Source: Daphnia carinata
Lineage: Eukaryota > Arthropoda > Branchiopoda > Diplostraca > Daphniidae
Length of the DNA: 64,000 nt
Direction: 5' to 3'
NCBI RefSeq assembly: GCF_022539665.2
Contig: NC_081336.1
Coordinates: 7,912,778-7,976,777 of the forward strand
Under the pieces are notes generated by a model. The model worked only from the letters and a program-made list of their open reading frames with translations. It ran no database searches and was not told where the DNA came from. The position numbers and the translations under genes are program-made. Positions 48,643 through 61,174 of the stretch are shown in pieces (the stretch's first letter is position 1; the number at the start of each line of letters is the position of its first letter).

Positions 48643-51600
48643 TCAACGAATTTCATCGAGACAACAGGTGGCGCTAATCGATTCATTGGTTGGCGCCGAT
48701 TGGTTGCTCGATTTCAAATGATGGAACGACGTATGGCGGGCGGCTCTTTCAATTTCCGAATCGCTCAAATCTGGATGCGGATTGTTCTTGGTTGGCAATG
48801 TCTGCGATCTCGACCCACCATTGGCCAACAATTCGCGCTCTTTCGAATTGCGCCATTTCATACGCCGGTTTTGGAACCATATTTTCACCTAAATGATAAA
48901 AAAAAAAAATTCCGAAAAACAAGAAAAACAACCAAACTGAATTTCGAATGGCCCAACGCAAAGTGGAAATGTTGCGAAATGGCAAGTTTTGTAAGCGAGT
49001 ATGACACATTGACTTTGTCCGATGATGGGGCCGCTTACATGACCTACATACGTCATCTACAACGCACCTGTTCTCGTGTACAGTTACAACGCAGTTCCCA
49101 GGCTATACGAAAAACACACATGTATTTTTGAAAAGAAAAACAGCACATTTGGGTTGCCAATTTTCATCCAGGCCATACCCTCCCATTCCCTTCTATTTTT
49201 TTAATGGCGATGTCAATATTCATTCCTGTGTACATCCGCAAGCTGTTGCGCACTTGTTTGTTGTTATTTATTTATTTTTTTTTAGTGTACCTGGCTTTTT
49301 CTTTGAGGGAAGGGGGAGGGAAACGAAAAAACAAAATGGAGCTCATCCAAATGTCCATTTTTGTTTTGCAAAGGATCATTTTTAAAGAAAAAAAGGCAAT
49401 TGCAGCGAAAGGAGAAGTTTGAATTTCAAGGTGATCGACTTTCGCAATATGTACGCATAAATTAGGCAGATAAAATAAAATAAAAATGCGGCGAAATTCT
49501 GAAACTACGCATTCTGCTGATTAAATTGGATTTTGTTTTTTTAATGTTTCGCAATTAACATTTTGAGAAGATAAACAAATCCCGTCGACAGTGTGCACAC
49601 GTACGGTAAATGGAGCCTCGACATCAAAGTTATATTTACTTCCTACGGCTAGAATCAAGTAAAAACCGTAATAATGAAGCGGTATCCGTACGTGTGTGTG
49701 TGTGTGTCTCTTTACAATTTTCGATATCCAATCAACAGCCCGTAAAACCACAATCAAAAATATAATCCGATTGGGGAAGGCCATCATTCATTTCCCTGCA
49801 GGTGTGACCGGCAGGTGGTAAAAGATAAATAGATTACATTTTTTTTTTTTTTTAAAAGGGCCTTTTTAAATGTGTGTTTTTTAAAAACAGATTTCAATGT
49901 TCGAAATCGATAAACGACACTGTAAAAGATTCCGCCTCCTCATACAAAGTTGTGCCTACCACATTAATGAAGCACGAACAGAGAGCTTTCGAAAATGAGA
50001 TTCCTCGCCATCTATTCAAAATGCTGTCAAATCAAGTTGGCCCCCCGTGAGTAGCGACGGAAGCCATTATGCAAAAGTTTGAATAATAATCGTTACACAA
50101 AAAAAAAAAATGTTTTTAATTAACGGGTGATAACTTGCCTATAGACCCGTCACATTTCACGAATGTTACAAGCCATCTGCAATTCGCGTCATTATTTTTC
50201 AGAAGAAAAACGGAGTTTTCCTTATCACTAAAAATCAAATTAACTATTTCTATAAATATCCATTTAATTGCTACCTACTGCGAAGGAAACAAGCAAAAAG
50301 AAAAAAAAAGAGATTCTCTTTATGGACGAGTTTACTCCCACGGATTTTGGCGGTGTGTACTACGAGCGTGTAGTAGTAGCGTAGAGTGCCATTGGCATCG
50401 GTTGCGCAACGCGTATACGAGTCCAAGTCACGGCCAAGACACAAAAAAAAACCGCACTATTGGCTGCGTGAGCGTCTATATGCTGACGGCCGTCTACGAC
50501 CTTGAACGTTATTGCAAAGCGACTGGCTGCAAAATGTCGTCACGATTTCAAGAGACTTTTTGCGTCTTTTTTTTTTTCTATAGTCGCTCTCCCCTCCTTT
50601 TCTTGCTCTCTACAAGGTTGACGTCAATGGCCGCACGATCGGCGGAGCAAAACTTGAAAAAGAAAGAAAGGGGAGGAGGGGGATAGCCTTCGGGCAGCTT
50701 TGCAAACCCAGGTGACGCTAACCGACGCCACATGGCCAATCGAGTCAGCATTTAGTGTCACGTCATTTTCGCCCTTTTTTTTTTTTTTTTGGGGGTTTCA
50801 GAGAGAAACGGGTTTGTTTTACTGCGTCTGTTTTTTTTTTTGTTTGTTTTTTTTTGAGCCACCCGTCATTCACGACGATGCAATCGGAGAAAAGAAATTG
50901 GACTCGATGACGACGTTGCGTCAATACGTGTCTCGCTTGCCTAAGGGGGGGGGTAGAGAGAGGGGCTCACGAGAATATTGTTGTTGATTAAACGAAGATC
51001 GTGCAAGTTTCAGGGGGGTTAGACGACGGCAGCGCCATCCGACGGCGGAATTAGAAACTATGATCGCAATACAACTATTCTAGATTGTTTGTCTTTTTAA
51101 TATTTTCTTTCCCTTTTTTTTTAAAGGGAGGGGGGGAATATCTACCCCATCGTCGACACGTAGTCAACCCAATTGATGCGACATTGTCGTGCGTTCGTTT
51201 TTGTTTGATATCGAAACGAGGTTACGCACGAAAAATACAAAACAAAAATCGAGTCACGCGAAATTGCTGGCTGCTGTGTTTTTTTTTTTGTTCCCCCACC
51301 CCCTTCAACATAACAGACAGCAATTGTTTTATTCTAGCTACTGGCGATTGTATGTTCACCCCGTGAAGAGGGGGGGGAGGGGGTAGCAAGAAATAGTTTG
51401 AGGGAAACAATGGTGGGGATATGTATATTATATTGCATAGCAGGTAAAAAAACAAAAAAAAACAAATAAAAGAGAGGGAGAGAAAAAAAAGTTGTGCCGA
51501 GTAGCCAATTATTCGGTCACGAAAGTAAATAAAAATCTTCCCCTTTTTTGTCTTTTTTTGGAAGAGGGGGGGGGGGGGTGTTCTATTGCGCATTGGGCAG

Positions 51601-53038
51601 GTTTCACTGTTCACGCTATCGACTCATTCCCTTTTTTTTCTTTCCCGTAAAGAATGGGGGTGTGGGAGGATAGGGGGTGAACAACAATAAGGTAAAAACA
51701 AAAAAAAATAAAATAAAATAAAATACAAAAAAACGCAGGAGGAAGGAGAAGAATTGCAACGGATGTGCTAAGCTTTTGTTTTATTTCACAATATCGATAA
51801 AAGAAAAATCTCCCGGTTATTTTCTATTGTGGTGCAACATTTTTTTTTTGCGAAAAAAAAAAAAAACAACAACAAAAGTTCACGTTTTTCCCCTCGCTAT
51901 GACGAAACTATGACAGCTGCACGTTCGCACGATAAGTCCCGTGGAAATTAGGAAACGATTTGTCATCATTTGCGCGATTTTTCCCCATATCCATCAAGGT
52001 AGTTCTTACTGCGACCGCTAGGTGGCTCCACGTAGCGGAAGACATTAATAAAACCGCATGACCACATCAAATAAAAAGGGTGAAGAGAAAGAAAAAGAAT
52101 TCTTTTTTTTTTACGAGCTTGTTAACTCATTACAATCATTTTTAAGCGCCTAATTTTACAACCGAAACCTCTTCCTTTTGTCGTCGCAAAGCTTTGTTAC
52201 AAACCGACCGGGAAAATAAAAAAAAAAGGAGCTCAATATAAAATAAAGAGGATAAACGAACTGTGGCAAATAGACGACGACATTCATGGCTCATAAAAAA
52301 AAAAAAAATCCTTTTCACACATTAAGAAAAGAAAAAAAAAACCGAAAAGGAAAAAGTTAATTTTCTCTGATCGTTTGAAAAGTCAATCGGCAACATATTG
52401 TTTCACGTCGTGATAATTAACGTTTCATACTCAATCAATCAACCACCAGCAAAAAAACAAGCCCACCGTCAGTAGCAAACCAAACCTTCAATAAATCGCA
52501 ATCGCACGTTGAATAAATCAATTCATTGTCGATGAACCCATTTTTACAAACAACGACAAATCACGATGGATTACGTACTTGTCATATCACGACAGACACG
52601 AGGAAAAAAAAACGTATATATATATATATACGAAAATGTGTTTATTGTAATAAGAGATGGCGCGACTGCATGGGCGGATCCAATCATCTTTCAAACTCTC
52701 ACGAACAGGCGGCGTCGTTGCAACCATCAACGTCTCATAGCCTCACCACCTCGCCCCCCCTCCCATATTGTCCCACCCACACCGCCTACCGTGAGCAGCC
52801 GCGCATATTTCGTGTATGTGTTTTTTTTCGCAAAGTTCTCCCGCTGTGCTGTGATTGAACGATTTTTTTCACTTCCCCTTTCCTTCCTCTTGATTTTTAT
52901 ACATCACCCAACGTACGTCAAAAGATCCCTTTCCTTATCACGAAAAAAAAAAAAAAAAAAAAATAATAATAAAATGGCGACTTGTCACATGCAGAACTTG
53001 CCCGGCAGTGCATGTTAGGAAAAAGATCGAGTCGAATA

Positions 53039-53074
<36 letters not shown>

Positions 53075-54386
53075 ACATGATGAGAAGGCCCTGTGCAAAA
53101 ATGGAGGAGGGTTTTTCTTGGAAACTGCCGAAAGAAAATCGAGATCAAGAGGTTTGGCCGTTTGCCGTATCTGTCCCCTTTCTCCTACACTCTCCTTCCC
53201 CCCATCCCCCGAAACGTGTTTATTCATTAGTTTTTACTCCGACGTTAGATGCTTCACGATAGAAAAGGATGGAAAGAAAAAAAAAAAAAAAAGGAACACA
53301 TCTTCCGCACTGCCAAAAACAAGGTGACATCTGCTGACGACAGCTGATGGCGATTATTATAGACCCCCTCTTCCTCCCACCCAGCCCGGCTCTTTACACC
53401 CAGCGCCTTCTGCTTTTCTCACTTGCAAAGAAATGAAATTGCTCTTCGATCCCCTCCTACGACTCGTCTTCCCTTTTTTCTTTTGACATTCTTCCATATT
53501 TCCTTTTTTTTCCAAAAAATCTTTTATCATCGTTGTCCAATCAACCATTCATGCCTAAACATGTTTTGGATTGGCTTTCTCCTACCGCTGATTCCCGCCA
53601 CATAAAATGATCTGATTGATGTCGTTTAGAAAAGAAAAACGTGTTAACTAACGTTAGTCTCATACACACAAAAGACGGGCGAGCATTTGTTTGTTTGTTT
53701 CACGCTTGATGGCGGCCAATAAAGTGGCGCAACGTGACGGGACGCTTTGCACGGAGCGTCATCTCTATTGCCGTTGAAATTGTATGACCGTCAGACTGTT
53801 CGCTAGTGGATGGTGAGGGGGGGGGGCGAAGCTACGACGCCAACACACAAAACCAATAATAAGATTTATATAATAATAGTAATAATAATAATAATAACAA
53901 ATCAAATGTATATAAATGTGCCGCTGTCGCTCGGGTAACAGCTTGCAATTTTTGTTGTTTTTTTTTTCTTTTCGAAGCGAATGCAACAGGGGCTTCCTAG
54001 TATTTCATATCTCTCTCTTTGCTTTTCTTTTATTTATTTCGAAAGAAAAAATAAAAATATTTGAAAAGGCCCAAGTTTTGAAAAGAAAGAAAAAAAAAGC
54101 TTCTGATTGCATTTCACGCTCGTTGTTAAGTAACAGTTATCCCCCCCTCTTTCTTTAATTATTGAAAATTACGATCGCTAATTGGCTTGCACACGACAAC
54201 GAAGCCTTGCGTACCTTTCCTTTCTCCATAGATTCAAACGAAAAGTTATTTTCAAAAAAAAAAAGAAATCATTGTGAATCGTTAATGATTTCTTTTCCCT
54301 CTTCGGTTTCTCCTGGATGACTAATAAGAAAAAAACTCAAAGGATTTGATGATGTTCTAAATACTCCCGATTCCGCACGCGACGTC

Positions 54387-54424
<38 letters not shown>

Positions 54425-55299
54425 GAAGGGGGGAAGAAGAGAGGAATGAAAAAAAAAAGGGAAAAATAAAAAAACGAAGAGGCAGGCAACGGCTGGGCTG
54501 GCACCAGCTGGGCTAGACATCTATCCCCCCTCCCTCTTTCGGTCCGTCCGTCCCGGACTTGTGCCCTCCCCCTTTTTATATAGGCCGACGTCGTCAAAAG
54601 GGAAGAACGAACGCAAAAAAAAAATAAAATAAAAAAATCTTGACTCTCGGCACCCCTCCCATCATCAAATCACGTCACTGGCAGCACCGCGATGTTCCCA
54701 CACCCCTTTTTCTTCTCATATTATGTATGCAATATAATATATATATATATATAAAGAGATATATATATATATTATCAGTCATACACATCTAGGACATGGG
54801 CTCAAGAAAAAAGAAAGGGCCTTACTTCAACGCTCTTAACATACACGTGGGGATGGGCCTTGAAAAGAAGATGAGCGCGCAAGGGGGGGGGGGGACAGGC
54901 CGTCTGAGTTCTGGGTGCCTGGTTTTTAATCACGAAATCTGAACAAGCTTTTTGTCCATTGTCGGAAATTGTACGGCTGGACAATGAATGTCAAAAAAAA
55001 AAATGGATAAACACGAACAGGCCGTCTTGTAAGGTAGTAAGTGGAGGGGAGACCAATCCAATCAAGTCGAAATGAAAAAGAGACGGGCGAAAAAAAAAAG
55101 AAATAAAATGATGTTTTACCTGAGAATCTTTGAGGCCTAATTTCTCGGCCAGCTTCTTACGTTCCGGTTTGGAAATGTATTTTTGTATTTGGAAGCGGCG
55201 TTCAAGTCCGCGCCGCTGCAGTTCCGAAAAGACTGCCCGTCTCATCATTCCTGTCAAATAAACAATTGCAAATTCAATTCCCACGGTTTAAAGACAATT

Positions 55300-55331
<32 letters not shown>

Positions 55332-57026
55332 TACCTCGACGGGCTCTGGGCCGGTTGGCGGAATTGTTGGCTGGGCCAGCCCCGCTATTGCTGGACGTAG
55401 CGGCCGCAGCCAAATTGACGACATTAAAATTGTAATACGACGATGATTGACTCAATCCCGACGTGGGTGGTGGATGCTGCTGGACCATCGACGTATTGTA
55501 GACGGAATTAGCCATTTGATTGGTAACACAAGCGGCCGCAGCGGCGGCCGCTTGTAGCCACGGATACGTCGACGAAGATGAACCCGCCAAATTCGAATTG
55601 TGTTGACGTCCAGAGATATCCGCATTCAATCCGGCCCTGATTTCTCCTGCGAGTCGATCTGTTTAACAATCAATTCAATTTTTTTAATTTTTGTTAGATA
55701 GAATAATAATAAACTAAAGTTACACACGTAACCCAATCCGCTCCCTTTTTTTTTTTTTTTATAGTACATACACAGAGGACAATGGCGGTTAAGTGGCAAT
55801 TTACACACACGAAAATCTTTATATCCTTAAGTACACACAGTCCATTTTGGAACGTGTTTGCTCTTCTAACCTCCCCCACCTTTATATGGGGAACTACAAA
55901 AAATGGGATGATACTAGGACAAGAGGGCCCATTTTTTTTTCCAGCAGTAACTGTATACATATGTATACACTAGTAGACATATAGATATAATAAACCTAAT
56001 AAACTCACTCTCAGTGTGTCTATTCCAGTCCTTTTTTTCCGGTCAAAACCAAACATTTTTCTCTCTCCCCTTCTTCTTTCTGTTTGTTCAGCAGTTTCAG
56101 ATTTCCCGCTGCTTTCCCGAGCGGCCCACCCAACCCCAACGACTCAATATTTAAGCCCTCCCCCCCTTTTCTCTCTTCTATTTATCTTGTGTTAACCTCA
56201 AACAAATCAATCAGCTACAGACGATGGATAAATGATTGTTAACCGATTAACAAATAAAGGACTACGATTTTTTTTATTTTAATGATTTTGAAAACACGAC
56301 AGTTCGGCCCCCCCCCCCCCCCCCGCCGGCGAGAACATCACAAATGAGCTCATTAAAAGAAGCGACTAGCGTAATGATGAAAATATAAATTTTGCCCATC
56401 GTTGATTGTAACTAAGAAAAAAAGGTGATATAACTTGAGTCGAACGACATTGAAGCAAAAAGTTTTTTTTTTTTTTCAAGTTGTTCTATGGGAACGAATA
56501 CGATAACCTCGTTGCTAAACGAATTGATGAGCTCATTAAGAATTAAAAAAAAAAAAGGGGGAAAAACTTTGAATCGAATCGTAGGGAATAAGCACTAAGA
56601 TTTCTAATAAAAATAAAATTAGATTTGATGATTTTTACCTGAAAAATTCGGCTTGTTGGCCGTTTGCTGTTGGATGAGCGGATGAAAATACGAGTGCAGA
56701 TGATAGACGGGATGAAACGAGACATTTTTGGACGTGTCGTTTTGCTCGCTAACCAAAGATGACGCGTGATGAGGTTGAACGGCTTTCAATTGCTGGGCAA
56801 ACTCTTCCGGCCCGAGTGGCACAGGAGACGATCTAACAACATCTTGCGCTGGCGATTGACGTTCGTGATGAATGTCCAGTCCGAGAATAGCGCTGACACC
56901 GAATTTCAAATAAGGTTTGATGATTGCCGTTTCGCGATGACGATCCGATGATCCCACCATCGGTTCGCACTTGACGGAATCATCCGCGTTCAATTGTTCC
57001 GCATCCTCTTTTGTCACGTCCAACAT
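48643..57026 (-). CDS. dbx: Dbx-class homeobox transcription factor, 362 aa
   Basis: Minus-strand exons 56639-57026, 55335-55658, 55120-55250 and 48643-48888 close in frame. The homeodomain (about residues 238-297) starts MMRRAVFSELQRRGLERRF, runs through QKYISKPERKKLAEKLGLKDSQ, and continues in the last exon with VKIWFQNRRMKWRNSKEREL. The stretch after it (RSQTLPTKNNPHPDLSD) is diagnostic of Dbx1/Dbx2. Near the N-terminus, LKFGVSAILGL (about residues 41-50) is the Eh1-like repressor motif of the class, which recruits Groucho-type corepressors. A poly-Ala tract lies in exon two. Dbx proteins pattern interneuron progenitors in the nerve cord. The intron between homeodomain residues 44 and 45 is 6.2 kb, far longer than its neighbours, and may hold enhancers. 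Confidence 0.95.
48666..48674 (+). promoter_or_regulatory. CTCF-like motif AGGTGGCGC inside dbx last exon
   Basis: An exact AGGTGGCGC core that overlaps coding sequence for the C-terminus of Dbx on the other strand, so codon constraint alone could explain it. Confidence 0.2.
52655..52663 (+). promoter_or_regulatory. CTCF-like motif AGATGGCGC in dbx intron
   Basis: Matches the AGRTGGCGC core, in non-coding DNA of the long dbx intron. A single short motif; binding unproven. Confidence 0.25.
53041..53073 (+). repeat. (TTA)n microsatellite in dbx intron
   Basis: Eleven perfect TTA units. Confidence 0.9.
53871..53897 (+). repeat. (TAA)n microsatellite in dbx intron
   Basis: Imperfect AAT/TAA array with one interruption at about 53879-53880. 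Confidence 0.8.
54390..54424 (+). repeat. (TAA)n microsatellite in dbx intron
   Basis: About 11-12 perfect units, the longest of the AAT-type arrays in the window. Confidence 0.9.
54731..54774. repeat. AT-rich palindrome
   Basis: Alternating AT on both sides of a central AAAGAG, bounded by ATAAT and ATTAT, forms an inverted repeat of roughly 18 bp per arm that could extrude as a cruciform. Confidence 0.7.
56308..56324 (+). repeat. C17 homopolymer in dbx first intron
   Basis: An uninterrupted run of 17 C, in the 980 bp intron between the first two dbx coding exons. G/C runs of 8 or more are frequent from 25 kb onward. Confidence 0.85.
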
Positions 57027-60000
57027 GATACCGACGCACTCGATTATTCTCCAGGTTTGAATAAATTTTTTTTTGATGATCTGTCCACGTTTTTTTTTTA
57101 TCTAAACCGAAAAAAAAAGTAAATCAATTCGAACGGCGGGAAAGTTTGAAAATGACACAACTTCAAAAAAGGGAAATCACAGTCTAAACAAAGATTGCAA
57201 TAAACACATTTGACACTGGACCAATATTACATGTGTGTGTGCTAACCTTTCTGGATAGGATCTAGGCTCAACGGAGTCTATATCTATCAACTATATATCT
57301 ATCATAAAAGTTGGGGAGAAGCGAAAAGCAAAAACGAAAAAAAAAGAAAAGAAAAGGAATATATATATATATATATAAAAAAGGTGGGTTGGGGTGGCGA
57401 AGGAGAGTGATTTGTTATTCAAGAGAAGAAAAAGGAGGAGCTCCTGTGCAGCATCCGGAGCAGAAGCTGTGAGGGCGGAGCTTCCTATATTGTACAGACT
57501 CACTTACTTACTAGAATAAAAAGGGTAGCGCGGACCGTTCCAGAAACGAATAAAACACGGCTCAAGTGAGCAAAGCACAGCCGGTATACGGACATTAATA
57601 GGCAAATCGTCCTCAGCGTGTTACATGCAATAGAAATTAAATAAATCAAATGCGAGTTTGTAATTTATGTTTAAAAATGCGCAGAAACAAAAAACCTTTG
57701 AAAGTTCCAAAATATGTTGTAACTCGTCGAAATGAAAAGCCTGAAATTTAAAAATAGAAATAAAGTTAGATAAAAAGTTCAATTTGAAATGTAATACATA
57801 CCCCAGAATTCGAACGTAGAAAATGTCAATATTTTCCAATGCAATTAGAATAGTATATTGGCACCGAAATTTACGATATGATAAGACACTTTTTTTTTTA
57901 TCGAGTCCAAATTATCAGGCAAAAAAAAAAAAAGGAATTAAGAGGAACAAAAAAGAGAATTAACGCGTCGATGGTCTTGGAAACGGCGCGTTTTTCACTA
58001 AGAAAAATGCAATTAGGAAATTTAATAACAAAAAAAAAAAAACATAAAAAAAAAGAGGGGAGAAAAACGGAGGGAATGTTTATGCGGATGTCGACTCGAT
58101 GGAAATAATCAAGAAAGAAAAAAAAAAATTGTTTGTAGACTTACATAAGAAGGCAGCTTAGGTTTTTTTAAAGATATACTTAGCAACAAAAAGAGTAAAA
58201 CAGATTTCACTGTATCCCCGCGCGTCGTTCAGCGGTGGGCTCTGGATCCAAAATTCAGGCTGTGTCATTCAAATCTGCATAAAGATAAAAGAATCGTTTA
58301 ACATATAATCAAATACAAATACACGTTGAAAAGAAAAAGAAAAAAAAAAAACAACTCGTAAATCAAAAGATCGACCCCCCTGTTGGAATTGCGGTAGCAA
58401 AGGGCGCACTGTGTACACACACTGGGCGCATCTGCAGTGTCTCTCACTGGCCCCTTTTTGTTCATTGTGCGTTTAGACAAAAGCCTATTTCACGCGTTCA
58501 AATCTCTATGTACAGTCGAAAACATAAAAAGAAACGGTTGGTTTGTTGTTGTTGTTTTTTTTTCTTTCTACGACGACAAATCAAAAACGACAAAAAGGGG
58601 ACATCCCTTCTGGAACGTTAGACCGCAGAGTTAAACAAATCAACAAATAATAACGGATGGAAAAAAAATGACGACCGACACGCGCTTTGGTGTTAGGTCT
58701 GTTACACGCTCTGTCACTTTGTTGTTGGTCCATAAAAAAAAAAAAAAAAAATGATTTTTATGTAATATAAAAAAAAAAACATTTATAATGAAATGTTGGG
58801 TAATATTAGCTCCAACAAGAGGATTAGCCTTTTTGATATCCCCCCTATCTGGGAATATATATATATATTTTTTTTGCATGGTTTACTGGAAATCCAAAGT
58901 TGGGCGTGTCACACGAGCTGTGAAAATTTGGATCGAAAAAAAAGTGTCGAAAACACCCTTTTCTCCCTCAAAAAAAAAAAAAAAAAAAAATGGTGAGGGG
59001 TGTGAGGGTGGTAACGGTTGGGAAAATGCCATTATTTCCAATTTTTTTGTAGCCCTCGTATGCTAATAACAACAATAACAATCCTACAAAAAAAAGGGCT
59101 GTTTTTTGGGTGTATACTTTATTTTTTTTTTTTTTTTACGAAGGGCGGGATTATTCTACGAGAAAAATTCTAATAAAATAGGACCCCTGTCGAAGGGGGT
59201 ACGAAAAGGGACCGATGACCATTAACACGTTGGCTATTATAGAAACGCGGCCGCTAACAAGTCCAATTAAATCGCTAACATTTAATAATATAATCAATGA
59301 ACTTGAAATCGAGTCGAAAAGCTCAAAACATTGGCGCTAATGAACAAAAAAAGATCTTGTCAAACCACCCAATAAAAAAAGTTTTTACAAGTTTGCCGAT
59401 AGGTGGCCAACGCCATCTTGTGGCCACATCCTCATTACACTCAAAATACTTGATAAACCGGGTAACTTGAAAATAACAAAGAAAAAAGGGCCAACCAAAC
59501 CGTGAGAAATGTCGTTTCCAAGTAGCTGATGAACATTTTAAAAAATCTGAAAACAAAGAAAATATCCGCAAACACAAACAAAGAAAATAACGCGATGCGC
59601 GTCCATGCAGACACACGCACACTTTGATACGCGTCACGACGTCGAGACGATCGAGGTCGGCGCACTTAAGCGCCGCCACCCTTTCATTTCATCCTCATCA
59701 CGAGACAAATAAAAAACAAATGATAAACTAAAAAAAAAAAAAAACTACGAAAATTGAGGCCGCGCGATTCGGAGCAATGATACGAAAGTGGAAAGGACGA
59801 TAATGTGCACGCAGAGAATAAAAAAAAATAAATAAAAAGATGTCTGTCGAGAAATTCAATATTCACGGCACGATACGAAATCAAACTGAAAGTTCTCTAA
59901 TTCCACGTCTCTTCATTATGGTGCCAAAAATGATATCGGATATGTCATTCATCTATCTCTCGAAATAAAAAAAAAATTTGAACGCAAAAACAAAAAAGGC

Positions 60001-60136
60001 ACACGCACTGCGACTCAAAGGCGAAACGGCCTACATTCTACGCAATTTCTTTTGTTCTCTGAACGCCCTACATGAATAGCAGTAAGAAAATGAATTTACC
60101 TGCACGTCCGTAGCTGTCTCTCAGCAAAACAAAAGC
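57027..60136. other. Gene-free interval upstream of dbx and downstream of the muscle LIM gene
   Basis: About 3.1 kb without a supported gene. It probably contains the dbx promoter/5' UTR and the muscle LIM 3' UTR. Short ORFs here are low in complexity. Simple AT runs occur at 57358-57378 and 58855-58870. Confidence 0.5.
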
Positions 60137-61174
60137 TTATTCAGACATTTGCAAGACTCCAGCTCCTAGTCCGAATCCGTAGCCTTTCGGTCCAAATTGT
60201 TTTCCATAACAGCCTGGAAATATTTAATGCGCATTGCTTAATTTATCACTTTCTATGATCAATTTGTTAATTACGAAATGAAATAGAAATGCAAGAAATA
60301 TACTTTTGCAATAGATTTCGCCCTCACGTTCACACAATGACGTCGATTCGAGTCGTTTATTGCATGACAAACAGGTAAAGCAACTCTTGTGCCAACACGA
60401 ACCTCCGCCCATCATTTTTTCGGCCATAAAAACCACTTTGCCTAGAATCCAAACACGAAAGAAAAATCACGATTATTTAAAATTCAATTCCCCTCTCATC
60501 TGAAAACGTTTTTACCGCATCGACGACAGTCAATCTTGGATCCGAATTTGCTGTAACCATTTCCGTTGGTCTGTCGTACATTTGTTCCTCCGTTAGCTAA
60601 AAGTGGGGCCACATGAGCCTGTGCCAATTGCGGTATATTCGAAGTTGGAGGGCCGTTCTAAAAACACAACAGAAAAAAAAGATATTCATTAGTGATTCGT
60701 CATGTTTTTCAAGTGTGTGATTCACCACAGGAAAATATTTAAACAGAAATTTTCTAACAAAATAAAGGAAAAGAATTTGAAAAAAAAAGGGAAGTACAGT
60801 AAATATTTATACAATGTATCCGGTTCCGTCATCCATGCTCAGCACTCCAGCTCCGCCGCCGTAACCGTAACCTTTGGGCCCGAATTTTTTGCCGTAACAG
60901 GACCGACAGAAGAGCTCGTCGTCGTGCTCGGTCGCGTTCGTGCTGTCCAGCATCTTCTTGCAGTTGGCTGTACGTTTGTCGTCGAACGTTGTCACATGGA
61001 ACAAAAACAGGAGAAACCGTTAATCAAATATTTTTTAATAAATAAAAACATGTTAGAATTTTTTTTCTTGTTTTTACCGCAAGCGAAGCACATCTTGTGG
61101 AACGATTTGCCAAGGGCCATCTTCTCTTCAGCAAAGTAGACATTCTTTTTGCAACGAGGACAAATGCCGGGCAT
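60137..61174 (-). CDS. Muscle LIM protein (Mlp/CRP family), two LIM domains, 202 aa
   Basis: Minus-strand exons 61078-61174, 60813-60967, 60516-60657, 60304-60441 and 60137-60213 close in frame. LIM domain one begins [15 protein letters not shown] at residue 5, continues FHKMCFAC...CKKMLDS, ends [15 protein letters not shown], and is followed by the Gly-rich GYGYGGGAG typical of muscle LIM and CRP proteins. LIM domain two begins [15 protein letters not shown] near residue 129 and ends [14 protein letters not shown], again with a Gly-rich tail. LIM domains bind zinc and anchor partners at Z-discs and in myoblast nuclei during muscle differentiation. If the donor after GTGYI is not used, translation stops one codon later (Val then TAA), giving an 85-residue single-LIM form. 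The homolog is closest to Drosophila Mlp60A/Mlp84B; orthology was not settled. Confidence 0.93.

Larger units (their letters stand above)
48889..55119 (-). other. 6.2 kb intron splitting the dbx homeobox
   Basis: The minus-strand donor GTAAAA follows the GLKDSQ codons at 55120, and the acceptor TTTAG precedes VKIWF at 48888. No ORF inside resembles a known protein. It holds several AAT-type microsatellites, an AT palindrome at 54731-54774, C/G runs and an AGATGGCGC motif at 52655-52663. Confidence 0.8.

Noticed and set aside
58210-58275. tRNA-like A/B boxes
   Set aside because: Only loose similarity to both boxes and no acceptor or anticodon stem, so too weak to annotate.
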